From Candidatus Tritonobacter lacicola (GTDB taxonomy: Bacteria > Auribacterota > Tritonobacteria > Tritonobacterales > Tritonobacteraceae): 54,995 bases of DNA. Where the stretch lies: the NCBI GenBank assembly GCA_030765135.1, contig JAVCDC010000040.1, positions 1 through 54,995 of the forward strand. The letters run 5' to 3'. Shown piece by piece: positions 43,453 through 52,509 of the stretch (position 1 is its first letter; every line of letters begins with the position of its first letter). Both the position numbers and the translations under genes were made by a program. The notes under the pieces were generated by a model. The model did not search any database. It saw nothing but the letters and a program-made list of their open reading frames with translations, and was not told where the DNA came from.

Positions 43453-45717
43453 ATGACACGCGCACATAAAGCATCCACCGGCCTGACCTCCCTGCTGGGG
43501 TTCATTTTCTTTTTCTCGGGATTTGCAGCCCTGATTTACCAGGTGGTATGGCAGCGCCTCCTCACCGTGCACTACGGCGTCGGGGCCGTCTCAATCACCA
43601 TAATCATCAGCATCTACATGTTCGGCCTGGGCGCCGGGAGCCTTCTCGGGGGATTCCTCGCGGAACGGGTAAAGAACAGAATCACCCTCTACTTCGTCGT
43701 GGAGCTGCTGATAGGCTGTTTCGGCCTGGTCAGCCTCCCCTTTCTTCATTTCCTCGGGCGGCACACCGCGGGATCGAACTACATGATCTCGTTCCTCTAC
43801 ATGTCGCTCTTCCTGTGCCTGCCGACGATCCTGATGGGCATCACGCTTCCCCTGCTCACCAAGATATACAGCCCCCTCATAGGCGACTTCCTCGGAAGCG
43901 TCAGCTTTCTCTACTTCATCAATACCCTCGGCGCCGCCCTGGGAGCGGTCTGCGCGAGCTACGGGCTCATCTCCTTTTTCGGACTCGACACATCGCTCTA
44001 TGCCGCCTGCGTGATTAACCTTCTCCTGGCGGGGCTCATATTCATCGCGCGGTACATGCCGGCAGCTCCCCGGCGGGAAGAGCACGCCGCCACGGGGGCG
44101 AGCATGGCAGGGGCCCTCGGCAGGCTCGCCTACCCGGTGGTCCTCGTCACGGGCTTCCTGGCTATCGGTTACGAGATCGTGTGGTTCCGCGTGGTGGGGG
44201 TCCTCGTGAAGGCCTCGCCATACGCCTTCTCCACCGTCCTCTCCATCTACCTTCTCGGCATAGCCCTGGGCAGCATCGGCGTGAGCAGGTACCTCCGGCG
44301 CAGAGAGGGCATCGACCGTAAGGGGCTCTTCTTCTTCCTCCAGTTTCTCATCGGCATGTACGTCATAATCAGCGTGGCAGCCTATTACTACCTGACGAAG
44401 TACACGCCCCTCGGGATATTCTCCCTCTTCTCCTTCTCCGAGGACCTCCATCCCCGCCTCGTGATCCCCGCCATCGGCTCGATAAAGCCTCTCCTGTACG
44501 ATATCTACACGCTGACCGACGTCTTTCTATGGCCCGCGCTTTTCGTGTTCGTCCCCACCATCCTCATGGGGGCGAGCTTCCCGCTCATATCTTTCCTCGC
44601 CCTGACGGAGGAGGACAAGGAGGGGAGTACTGTCGGCACGGTTTATTTCTTCAACATCGTCGGAAACGTCTTGGGAGGCATCGTCACGGGCTTTCTCATC
44701 CTGCCGTTTATCGGCACGGAGACGACACTGCTCCTTTTCGCCCTCGTCAATATCTCCCTGCTGCTTTTCGCCTCGGGGTTCGCCAACAAGGTCCGCAGGA
44801 CCGCGGCCACGGCCGCCCTGGCGGCGGCGGCCATACTGTTTTTCCCGAGGGGGGGGCAGCTATACAGGGCGATGCATTTCGCCCCCGCCGTCGTCGGCGA
44901 AGGCTACAATATCTATTTCGAAGAGGGAATCGACGGGATAGTGCTCACGTATCAAAACGGCGAGGTGGTGAAGAACTACATAAGCGGCCTGGGACACGGG
45001 GGGCGGCCGGGGTACTGGTTCTATTACCAGGCGATAGAGGCGGCGAGCTACGCGCCGAAAACAGGGAACGTCCTGATCATAGGGTACGGCGCGGGCACGA
45101 TCACGGAGGCGATCCTCAACATGGACGACGCTGAAAAAGTGACGGTCGTCGAGCTGAGCGACACGCTGATGAACAACCTTACGAAGATGGAGCTGTTCGA
45201 GGACATGGTCTCCGACCCCAGGCTGCGCCTCGTCATCGACGACGGGCGGAGATTTCTCCTGAGGACGGACGAGAAGTTCGACCTCATACTGATGGACCCC
45301 CTCAGGACGACAACGGCCTACAGCAACAATATCTATTCCCGGGAGTTCTTCGAGCTCGCGGAAGAGCACCTCAAGCCGGGCGGCGTCTTCCTGGTGTACA
45401 CCGAGGAGCTCCGCGTCATGCCCAAGACGGTCCTCTCGGTATTCGATTACGTCCGGTGGTACTATCCTTTCTGCGTGGCATCGAACGAGCCCCTGAAGAG
45501 GAACGACAGAAAGAGGTCGGAGCACCTCGGGCATTACACCCCGCGGGAGCGCGCGCTTATTCTGCAGGAGGAAGAGTACCTGGGCGACGAATCCACCATC
45601 GAGAAGATGACGAAGGGCTATCCCGTAAACCGTGACCGGAAGCCAGTCTGCGAGTACTACCTCGGCCTGAAAGTGAAGGAGAAGCTCGACCCTGGCCTAT
45701 CGCCGTCAAAGCGCTAA
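43453..45717 (+). CDS. Membrane-fused spermidine synthase-like protein
   Basis: A 754-residue protein. The N-terminal 480 residues form about twelve to fourteen membrane helices in two halves, each beginning with GFxxLxYEIVW-type words (GFAALIYQVVWQRLL and GFLAIGYEIVWFRVV). The C-terminal part is a spermidine synthase-like Rossmann domain with VLIIGYGAGTITEAIL, VTVVELSD and LIDDGRRFL-type motifs. Such fused aminopropyltransferase-like proteins are common but their product is unsettled. In this polysaccharide setting a role in modifying envelope glycan or lipid is possible. The chosen ATG 43453 follows the previous stop; an upstream frame overlaps the glycosyltransferase. Confidence 0.85.
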   Translation: MTRAHKASTGLTSLLGFIFFFSGFAALIYQVVWQRLLTVHYGVGAVSITIIISIYMFGLGAGSLLGGFLAERVKNRITLYFVVELLIGCFGLVSLPFLHFLGRHTAGSNYMISFLYMSLFLCLPTILMGITLPLLTKIYSPLIGDFLGSVSFLYFINTLGAALGAVCASYGLISFFGLDTSLYAACVINLLLAGLIFIARYMPAAPRREEHAATGASMAGALGRLAYPVVLVTGFLAIGYEIVWFRVVGVLVKASPYAFSTVLSIYLLGIALGSIGVSRYLRRREGIDRKGLFFFLQFLIGMYVIISVAAYYYLTKYTPLGIFSLFSFSEDLHPRLVIPAIGSIKPLLYDIYTLTDVFLWPALFVFVPTILMGASFPLISFLALTEEDKEGSTVGTVYFFNIVGNVLGGIVTGFLILPFIGTETTLLLFALVNISLLLFASGFANKVRRTAATAALAAAAILFFPRGGQLYRAMHFAPAVVGEGYNIYFEEGIDGIVLTYQNGEVVKNYISGLGHGGRPGYWFYYQAIEAASYAPKTGNVLIIGYGAGTITEAILNMDDAEKVTVVELSDTLMNNLTKMELFEDMVSDPRLRLVIDDGRRFLLRTDEKFDLILMDPLRTTTAYSNNIYSREFFELAEEHLKPGGVFLVYTEELRVMPKTVLSVFDYVRWYYPFCVASNEPLKRNDRKRSEHLGHYTPRERALILQEEEYLGDESTIEKMTKGYPVNRDRKPVCEYYLGLKVKEKLDPGLSPSKR

Positions 45718-45865
45718 ACAGGCCCCGGCCCCCATTCCGGTGCAAAGCGCGGAGGTGCAACAATGAATGACAACCAAGTGGTGTTTTTATGGGAGTTTCC
45801 CCGTTTTTTCAAAAAGTGCCTTTCTCATTGAAAAACATGTTTGCGATAAGAGAGAAATGAAAAAA

Positions 45866-46043
45866 CAATTTCCTTCTCCCCCTTGAGGGGGAGAAGGTTA
45901 GGATGAGGGGGTGTTAAAAGCAGTTGCTGGTTTCTTGCAGATTCCTGAGAGACAATACTAGAAATAATAGACCAGAAACTATTAACCAGTAACCGTCTTC
46001 AACCCCTCACCCTTCCCTCTCCCCTTACAAAGGGGAGAGGGTA
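45866..46043. repeat. Long intergenic repeat, copy 2
   Basis: Second copy of the 42106-42305 element, same orientation, about 180 bases with a small internal deletion. Confidence 0.8.
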
Positions 46044-46051
46044 TTTGGTAG

Positions 46052-46160
46052 GTACAAACCGGGTTGACAGGTAACAGATTAAACCGGGTTGATAGGTAAC
46101 ACTTACAATCAGCTCATGGAGGTGCTCCATGGGTTGGGAAATGGTGTTACCAATGGAAGA
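46052..46160. mobile_element. Insertion-sequence end remnant
   Basis: Two copies of AAACCGGGTTGAYAGGTAAC (46058-46077 and 46081-46100) in tandem, followed by a CATGGAG-GTG-CTCCATG hairpin. The TGTTACCTATCAACCCGGTT form on the minus strand looks like the repeated ends of an IS481-type element. No transposase remains. Confidence 0.5.
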
Positions 46161-46318
46161 TTGGTAAACCGACTTTTCCATTTGTTCGAATTTTCTACAG
46201 CTTCAAGGCCAAGTGATTGCGCATATCGAGCCTTAGAAAACGGGGAAAGCCCTGGTGCTCTTACTCTCAATCAGATGCCCCCGGGCAAGAACGAGTACGA
46301 GCAGGATTAAGAGTACGA

Positions 46319-47014
46319 TTACGAGCCGGTACAGGCACCGGCGATGTCCGACAGCTTGTGCGTGGGAATATTATTTTCCCTTACGCGGTCAAGCAGCCGC
46401 CCGAGGAAAACACGGGTCCCGTTGCCCGACGATTCCGGGTTGCTGAACCCCCGGAGCTTTTCCGCATACTTCAGGTGCGGCTTCGCCTCCCTGTAGCGCT
46501 CCAGCTTTTCCGTGTTTAAAAATATATGCACGGGGTGAAAATTGAATATTTTCAAGCCCGGCCTGTCCATGCCCAGAACGTCCGGCGTCCATGGATCGCC
46601 GTAAAGCATGTGGCCGCCGTCCTCCCAGAAATAAGGGATCCTGATCAAGCCGTTCCAGTTAACGAACGGCCGCAGCCCCTCCTGCTTAGGCAGGTAGAGG
46701 TTGCAGTCGTACTTCAGGCCGCTATCGACGAACATGTCCAGGATATGCGAGCTCTGGAAGAGGGAATGGCTCCTGACGCCCCGGGCGCCTGGGAAAAGTC
46801 TCAGCAGCCTCTCAATTTCGCGGCCGGCGCCCTCGACGGCATCGAACCGGGGGTGTATGCCCACCTCGAAAAGCTCCTCGTCTAAATTCCGTAGCGCGGG
46901 TGTTTCATGCGTGGCGAAAACGGTCACCTTGACACCACGTTCCCGGAAGATATCCAGGGCGAAAGCGATCACCTCATCGCCCGCCCAGTCTATGTCCATG
47001 GTTACAGCTATCAT
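46319..47014 (-). CDS. Polysaccharide deacetylase-like protein
   Basis: A 231-residue protein of the NodB/WbpI-like deacetylase group. MIAVTMDIDWAGDE has the metal Asp near residue 7-9, KVTVFATHETP is the following strand, VGIHPRFD carries the metal His, and VRSHSLFQSS resembles the second His motif. It may remove acetyl groups from amino sugars of the nearby polymer. It is the last gene of a minus-strand trio with a FemAB-like protein and a methyltransferase. Confidence 0.8.
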   Translation of the reverse strand: MIAVTMDIDWAGDEVIAFALDIFRERGVKVTVFATHETPALRNLDEELFEVGIHPRFDAVEGAGREIERLLRLFPGARGVRSHSLFQSSHILDMFVDSGLKYDCNLYLPKQEGLRPFVNWNGLIRIPYFWEDGGHMLYGDPWTPDVLGMDRPGLKIFNFHPVHIFLNTEKLERYREAKPHLKYAEKLRGFSNPESSGNGTRVFLGRLLDRVRENNIPTHKLSDIAGACTGS

Positions 47015-47062
47015 CCGAACACCTGTTAAATAAGTTTTATGAGTCCAATGAGTTATATGAGT

Positions 47063-48169
47063 TTAATGAGTTGAGCCATTAGATTTAAGCTCCGAGTGGG
47101 GCAGGGCGTAAAACCACCTGTACTCCTCGCCCAGCTCCGCCGGCGATAAATCCAGGATGTGGCCGATGTCGCCGTGCTTCCGGATAATATAACGGTATGG
47201 ATAATCCGCAGCCCCCCACTTCCTCTTGAAACGATAGAGCGCTTCCTGCGTGGGCCACGTGCCGCCGAAGTTCCAGTAGCCGCAGCCCCTCTCTATCGCG
47301 TCGGCCATGCCGCTGTAAATCAGGAGAGGGCCGACCTGGAGGCTCCGGAACTCGACCCTGGTGGCGGGCGTGAAGTACTCGACCACCCCGTTATAATAAA
47401 AGAGGAGGAGGGCGGAAACTACCGCCCCGTCTTTTTTTGCTGTATAGATGCTGAAATCCTCATCGGGCTCGAAGTGCTTGAAAATCTTCTCGAAGAAAGA
47501 CGGCGGCTTGACTACCCCCCCCTTGGCGGAGATATTCTCCCGGTGGATCGATACCAGCTCCCCCATGCTCTCCGCCGTCGTCGATGGGAAGACGTCCACG
47601 CCGGCAGACAGCGCCCTCTTCACGTTACGGCGCCCGGAGCTCTCGAAGAGAGAGAGCAGCTTCTCCCCGGCCCCGTCTTCTTTACCGGGCAGGCTGACTA
47701 TCTGGCATGTCCTTGTGTCGCCGAAATCGGGCGTCATCTCCCCGTAAAACGCGCTCTCCTTATCGAAGGGGGAAGTTATGATCGTGGAGAGGACGCAGCC
47801 GTTGTCCCTTGCCAGCTCGTCGAAACCGCCGAGAAGTTTCTCCCTCACCTCCTGCTGAAGCTCCCCCGGCAGCTCCCCGTCCACCAGGACCCCCCCTATG
47901 CTGCCGAAGAACGGGAGCGAGTTCAGGATATTACCCAGCCTGTCGTTCTCCTTCAAGAAGGAGGGCAGCGCACCGGCGATTTTTCCATCGCGCTTCGCGA
48001 CCAGGTAAAGGGGGCGAGCATCATCCATGAAATCGTCCAGCAGGTCCCTGTACTTCAGGCTGTGGTAGAACATGCCCGCGCCGCTCTTCTTCACCAGCTC
48101 CTCGTACTCCTTCGAGTCGCCCTCTACCAGCAGATTGACGTCGATCAATTTATCGCGGCTCCTCCCCAT
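47063..48169 (-). CDS. FemAB/GNAT-like acyltransferase
   Basis: A 368-residue protein with two GNAT-like halves. The N-terminal FYHSLKYRDLLDDF and PLYLVAKRDGKIAGALPSFL, and the C-terminal FSIYTAKKDGAVVSALLLFYY plus GCGYWNFGGT...LYRFKRKWGA, match FemAB-type proteins found with exopolysaccharide/exosortase loci. They transfer acyl or aminoacyl groups to sugars or lipids. The gene overlaps the methyltransferase 3' end by 20 bases. The acceptor is unknown. Confidence 0.82.
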   Translation of the reverse strand: MGRSRDKLIDVNLLVEGDSKEYEELVKKSGAGMFYHSLKYRDLLDDFMDDARPLYLVAKRDGKIAGALPSFLKENDRLGNILNSLPFFGSIGGVLVDGELPGELQQEVREKLLGGFDELARDNGCVLSTIITSPFDKESAFYGEMTPDFGDTRTCQIVSLPGKEDGAGEKLLSLFESSGRRNVKRALSAGVDVFPSTTAESMGELVSIHRENISAKGGVVKPPSFFEKIFKHFEPDEDFSIYTAKKDGAVVSALLLFYYNGVVEYFTPATRVEFRSLQVGPLLIYSGMADAIERGCGYWNFGGTWPTQEALYRFKRKWGAADYPYRYIIRKHGDIGHILDLSPAELGEEYRWFYALPHSELKSNGSTH

Positions 48170-48851
48170 CAGGCTCCGTCAACAGATCGACATAAGCGGT
48201 AAACACGTTCTTCGGCCTGTATATCGAGTCGCCCTTGTATACGTACACCATGTACTCGTAGGGCATATAGTCGTGCCGGACGGCGACCCGTTTGCTGAGA
48301 TTCTTGCAGAAACCGAAGATATCCTCGGGCGGCGGGTGGAAGCCCCTCTCGTGCTTGAAATCCACGTAGCTCGTCTGAAAATCAATTCCCACGCCTTCTG
48401 TTGAAACGGCGAACATCTTCGCAATCATTTTCCGGACGTACGCATCCTGCTCATCGGCGGAATCGAAGATCATCTCGTTAAAGACCCCGCACGCAAATAC
48501 GTAGTCGAACTCCCCGTCGAGCTCATCCTCGAACAGGTCGAGGAGCCGCACATCTATACCCGGGTATTTTTCACGCGCGACATCGAGGTACTCCGGCACG
48601 ATGTCGATGCCCGTGTACTTGCCCTTCCAGCCCTGTTCCAGCAGGTAGCCGTAAAGATCGGCGAAACCGCACCCCACTTCCAGGATGGAGCGGTTCCGCA
48701 TATCTCCGATCCGTGACAGCATGAAAAACCGTAAGTTCTGCCGCCCCGCGCCGGACCATGTCAGGGCCCGGGGGCTGTACCCATACCGCCTGAAAGCATC
48801 CTGCATCTTCCGGATGTACTTCTTTTTTAAAACTCCATACGCGTCTTTCAC
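48150..48851 (-). CDS. Class I SAM-dependent methyltransferase
   Basis: A 233-residue protein with motif I ILEVGCGFADLYGYLL (about 54-69), YTGIDIVPEYLD, and a DYVFACGVFNEMIF post-motif. The substrate is unknown; the operon partners (FemAB-like and deacetylase) point to envelope sugar or lipid. The start is GTG at 48851 with a GGGAGA ribosome site. Confidence 0.85.
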   Translation of the reverse strand: MKDAYGVLKKKYIRKMQDAFRRYGYSPRALTWSGAGRQNLRFFMLSRIGDMRNRSILEVGCGFADLYGYLLEQGWKGKYTGIDIVPEYLDVAREKYPGIDVRLLDLFEDELDGEFDYVFACGVFNEMIFDSADEQDAYVRKMIAKMFAVSTEGVGIDFQTSYVDFKHERGFHPPPEDIFGFCKNLSKRVAVRHDYMPYEYMVYVYKGDSIYRPKNVFTAYVDLLTEPDGEEPR

Positions 48852-48888
48852 GCACGCTTCTCCCTACCCTTTATTATGGTTCTCTTCC

Positions 48889-48936
48889 ATAAATTCCAAT
48901 AACCCCTGCCTGCCGGCAGGGGTTATTGGAATTTAT
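48889..48936 (-). terminator. Perfect 22-base hairpin after the pseudopilin gene
   Basis: ATAAATTCCAATAACCCCTG-CC / GG-CAGGGGTTATTGGAATTTAT with a 4-base loop (TGCC). All 22 positions pair. It lies 33 bases past the pilin stop on the minus strand, upstream of the methyltransferase. There is no T-run beyond the AATTTAT arm. Confidence 0.65.
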
Positions 48937-48968
48937 TTGTGATTCAGTCCTTACGCTCCCGGGGAGGG

Positions 48969-49340
48969 CTACAGCTCATGTCCCTCCAGCCCCGTATTGC
49001 AGACAGGGTTCTGCTCGATGCTCTGTATGGTATAGAAACCCCCGGCCGGCTCGTCCGGAATCCTGCCGCCCCTTATGTAGATGCCAATGTCCTCTTCGCC
49101 AGGAACCGTTATCAACGGCACAGTATTCTCGATGGAATATTGATACTTGGCTTCCTGTATCAGCCTGAGATTGTTGACGCACTTATTCATCCACGTCCTG
49201 TCCCGGACGCGAAAGATCTCCGGAACGGCCAGCGTGGCCAGCAGACCTATGATCGCCACGACGATCATGATCTCCGTGAGCGTGAAGCCGCCCGACCCGG
49301 CCCGGGAGGAAGATCTCGAATTTCCGTAACCGCATTCCAT
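48969..49340 (-). CDS. Type IV pilin-like / pseudopilin protein
   Basis: A 123-residue prepilin. A 19-residue leader ends in GG before FTLTEIMIVVAIIGLLATLAVP, which has the prepilin-peptidase cut after Gly, Phe +1 and Glu +5, then a hydrophobic N-terminal helix. The rest resembles short T2SS-like pseudopilins (NKCVNNLRLIQEAKYQYSIEN). No other pilus or type II secretion gene is nearby, so the machinery must be encoded elsewhere. Confidence 0.9.
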   Translation of the reverse strand: MECGYGNSRSSSRAGSGGFTLTEIMIVVAIIGLLATLAVPEIFRVRDRTWMNKCVNNLRLIQEAKYQYSIENTVPLITVPGEEDIGIYIRGGRIPDEPAGGFYTIQSIEQNPVCNTGLEGHEL

Positions 49341-49624
49341 GTTAAACGCGCAGTCTCCCGCTACATCTAAATTCAGGAACTCCAGGCCCTGACTCCACAG
49401 CCTGGTTTACGTCAAGCTACATATAATTTACCTCCCCGGACCGCCAAAGTCAACGAAGTCATGTATTTTTACGGGACAACGGACCCTCGATTCCGGAGGC
49501 AATGCAGCTGCCGTCTTGTTTTTTTTCTATGAAAGTCCGGGGGTTTTCCATTATTGTTACTACCCCCCAATTCGGATTCGGAACAACAGGGGCTTGAAAA
49601 ACAGCGCCATTTGAAGGAGCAGCC

Positions 49625-50989
49625 ATGGAAAAATCGATAACCCGCTTGAAGCTCACTATAGACACGCCGGAGAAGAAACGACTCCACGAAGAGATATCCG
49701 TCCGGCCGACACTTATCTCCCCTTACAAGAAGCTGGCAAAGCTGATGATCGATGACCGGGACTGCGAGGGGGCGATAAAAGTCCTCAAGCTGCTTGCCGG
49801 GCTCTGTCCGGGCGACAGGTCCATCCTCGAGGAGCTGGGCCGCGCGTACGTCGCTGCCGGCAAGACGAGGCTCGCCGAGAGGTTCCTGAAGGATATGATC
49901 AAGCGGTGGCCGGAGAGCCACGCTCCATGCAACATACTGGTGAAGATGTACAGGGACACGGGCAGGACGGAGAAAGCCATCAAGTTCCTGGAGGACATCC
50001 CCGCAAAGAGCCCTTTCAAGGCGCTGAGCCACGATAAGCTCCACAACATCTTCTTCATGATGGAGGACCACGAGAGGGGCGCCGATAACCTGAATAAGGC
50101 GATACGGCGGTTCGGAAAAACCTTCCGGAGGTGCAAGGACATCGGCAAGCTCCACTCGAAATGCGGCAGGAAAAAAGAAGCAATAAAGTGGTATAAGGAG
50201 GCCTTGAAGTTCGAGACGGGCGACCCGGACACCTTCCTGGACACCATAATGCTGATGGGCCTCGCCTATCTCGACATGGGAGACTGGAAGAGCGCCGAGG
50301 AGCAGTACAGGGATATTTTAAAAATCAAGAAAGACTCATACCCCGGCCTGATCAACCTGGCAGAGCTCAAGCTCATGCAGGGCGAGCTTGACGAGGCCGA
50401 AGCGCTCCTGAAGAAGATACAGAAGCAGGACCCATCGGACTCACGGTCCAAGGTCGGCCTGGCGGAGCTCTACCTTAAGAGGGGGGAACCCGCGAAGGCA
50501 GTGAAGATCGGCCTCCTCGGCCTGAGACAGACGCCCTTCTACTACGCGAACGAGCTCCTGAGGGCCTCCGGTATCCTGGCCGCCGCTTACAGGGACGCTG
50601 GGGACAGGGAGAACGGGAAGCTGTTCTCACTCATGAACAGGAAGATCGAGAAGACCGGCGACCCCTTCAGCGCCGTCATGTCCATGGCCGACGCCTATCT
50701 CAAGAAGGGCGACAAGGATACCGCGCTGAAGCTGCTCGACATACTTCTAAGCATCTACATGGGAAACTCCCTCATCCAGGTCAAGATGGCGGATGTGTAT
50801 TTCAAGGGAGGAGACTACGCGAAGGCCGCGGCGAAGTGCCGGAAGGCGGTAAAGGAGAAGGAGCTGAAGTACCTGAAGGACAGGATAGCCGCCCACGAAA
50901 TCCTCGCGAAGGTCCACACCAAACAGAACAAGCCGGAGAAGGCAAAAGCCGAAAGAAAGAAAGCAAAGGAATTACGAAAGGAGCTGTAA
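49625..50989 (+). CDS. TPR-repeat protein A
   Basis: A 454-residue soluble protein made almost entirely of tetratricopeptide repeats (about ten), for example ILEELGRAYVAAGKTRLAER and GLINLAELKLMQGELDEAEA. The N terminus has a short non-repeat head. It is paralogous to the next gene: the order AIKVLK..., RTEKAIKFLEDIPAKSP and RCKDIGKL-KCG is matched by VDEAIEVLE, LEEAMAIYRDVPADSP and RCKDLARLLFKKC. A GAAGGAG ribosome site precedes the ATG, and the 3' end overlaps the second gene by one base (TAATG). It is probably a protein-protein scaffold; the partner is unknown. Confidence 0.85.
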   Translation: MEKSITRLKLTIDTPEKKRLHEEISVRPTLISPYKKLAKLMIDDRDCEGAIKVLKLLAGLCPGDRSILEELGRAYVAAGKTRLAERFLKDMIKRWPESHAPCNILVKMYRDTGRTEKAIKFLEDIPAKSPFKALSHDKLHNIFFMMEDHERGADNLNKAIRRFGKTFRRCKDIGKLHSKCGRKKEAIKWYKEALKFETGDPDTFLDTIMLMGLAYLDMGDWKSAEEQYRDILKIKKDSYPGLINLAELKLMQGELDEAEALLKKIQKQDPSDSRSKVGLAELYLKRGEPAKAVKIGLLGLRQTPFYYANELLRASGILAAAYRDAGDRENGKLFSLMNRKIEKTGDPFSAVMSMADAYLKKGDKDTALKLLDILLSIYMGNSLIQVKMADVYFKGGDYAKAAAKCRKAVKEKELKYLKDRIAAHEILAKVHTKQNKPEKAKAERKKAKELRKEL

Positions 50990-52347
50990 TGGAAAAATTG
51001 TTCGAGGCGATACGGAATTCGTTCAACTCAGAGGAAAAAGAGACGCTGGAGAAGATAAAGGAGAAGCCGGAACGGATGTACCTCTACAGGCGGCTCGCCC
51101 GCTCCCTCAACAAGAGGGAGAAAGTCGATGAGGCTATCGAGGTCCTGGAGCACACCATGGAGATCGAAGCCGGGGACTGGGAGACCATCCTCGCTCTGTC
51201 TAAAATCTACGAGGACAGCGGCAAGCTCGACGAGGCGATCGCCCTCAACAAACGAGGGATATCCGTAAAGCCCGAGTCCCCCACACCGTACGACCGCCTG
51301 CAGAGGATTCTCGTACGGAGCGGACGCCTCGAGGAGGCGATGGCCATCTACAGGGACGTCCCCGCGGACAGCCCCATGAAGGAGAAGAGCTACGACAGGC
51401 TCTACCGGATCCTCATCGACAAGGCGAAGGACACGGACCGCGCGATGAGCGTCCTACAGGAGGCGATCGGCACCTTCGGCCCGAACATGCGGCGCTGCAA
51501 GGACCTCGCAAGGCTCCTCTTCAAGAAGTGCAAGTGGGAGGAGGCAGCGGAGATGTTCGAGAAAGCCCTCTCCTACAAGAAAGACGACACGGACATCCTG
51601 AACTACCTTGCGTGGTGCAGGATAGAGCTGGAGGACTACGACGAGGCCGTTAAATACCTGCGTGAGATCATCGGCATCAAGCCCACGCTCTTCTCCGCCC
51701 TCATAGGGCTGGCCGAGCTGAACCTCCGCCGTGGAAACCTCGACAAGGCCGAGGAGGAGCTCACGAAGCTCCAGAGGAAATATTCGGACAACTCCAGGAT
51801 AGAAATCTGCTTCGCCGAGCTTGCCCTCAAACGCGGCGATGCAGACGGGGCGATCACCCGTTGCGAGGAGGCCATAAAGAAGGTGGCGAACTACTACCTA
51901 TGGGAGCAGATGCACGGCCACAGGGTGCTGGGCGAGGCGTACCGGAAGAAAGGCAACACCGCAGAGGCGGATTACCACGAGACACTCGCCAAGGGCCTTT
52001 CACGGGGGCCGGACGCTTTCAAGGCCATCGTCTCCCTCATCGAAGAGCAGATCGAGAAGGGCGACCTCAAGCTCGCCGGGAGGCTGGCCGGCCGCCTCAT
52101 AGAACTCTACCCTAAGAATACACTGGGCTACATCTACCGCGGCGAGATAGAGATGCGCGAAGACAGGGTGAAGGAGGCGGTGGAGAGCTGCAAGTTCGGC
52201 CTCCAGTTCGCCGACCAGCGCTACATAGACGAGCAGGTCAAGGGCCACCGCATACTGGTGGAGGCATACAAAAAGCTGGACAAGGCGGACGAAGCGGCCA
52301 GACACGAGAAAAAGGCCGCCCTACTGGAAGAGCTGGCGGCGATCTGA
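50989..52347 (+). CDS. TPR-repeat protein B
   Basis: A 452-residue TPR protein starting at the ATG that overlaps the previous stop, with GAAAGGAG as ribosome site. An open frame reaches further upstream but only within gene A. It is a tandem paralogue of the 49625-50989 protein with the same repeat order, so the pair probably arose by duplication and may form a complex. Confidence 0.85.
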   Translation: MEKLFEAIRNSFNSEEKETLEKIKEKPERMYLYRRLARSLNKREKVDEAIEVLEHTMEIEAGDWETILALSKIYEDSGKLDEAIALNKRGISVKPESPTPYDRLQRILVRSGRLEEAMAIYRDVPADSPMKEKSYDRLYRILIDKAKDTDRAMSVLQEAIGTFGPNMRRCKDLARLLFKKCKWEEAAEMFEKALSYKKDDTDILNYLAWCRIELEDYDEAVKYLREIIGIKPTLFSALIGLAELNLRRGNLDKAEEELTKLQRKYSDNSRIEICFAELALKRGDADGAITRCEEAIKKVANYYLWEQMHGHRVLGEAYRKKGNTAEADYHETLAKGLSRGPDAFKAIVSLIEEQIEKGDLKLAGRLAGRLIELYPKNTLGYIYRGEIEMREDRVKEAVESCKFGLQFADQRYIDEQVKGHRILVEAYKKLDKADEAARHEKKAALLEELAAI

Positions 52348-52509
52348 TTATCGTAATCGTACTCGTACTCAAAGTTATGGCATGGGCGGTATAAATAGGA
52401 TTACGATTAAGAGTACGAGTACGATTACGAGTACGAGAATAAGGCAACCGCAACTGTCATGTATTCGTAGCATCGTCGTAGCTTGCCACTGAATGTCCGT
52501 GCAAATACT
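52348..52509. repeat. TACGAK repeats upstream of thiD
   Basis: Words such as ATTACGATTAAGAGTACGAG and TACGATTACGAGTACGAG occupy 52400-52438, with inverse copies (ATCGTAATCGTACTCGTACTC) at 52350-52370. No THI-box or TPP riboswitch elements are visible. Confidence 0.6.

Larger units (their letters stand above)
45718..46318. other. Repeat-filled gap between the two arms of the polysaccharide region
   Basis: No gene seen. It contains GCGGAGGTGCAACAAT (45750-45765, also near 42094), the second long repeat copy (45866-46043), an insertion-sequence-end remnant (46052-46160), and TACGAG/TACGAT words at 46295-46323. Confidence 0.55.

Noticed and set aside
52348..52509. TPP riboswitch before thiD
   Set aside because: No CTGAGA or other THI-box conserved element is visible; the space is filled by hexamer repeats.
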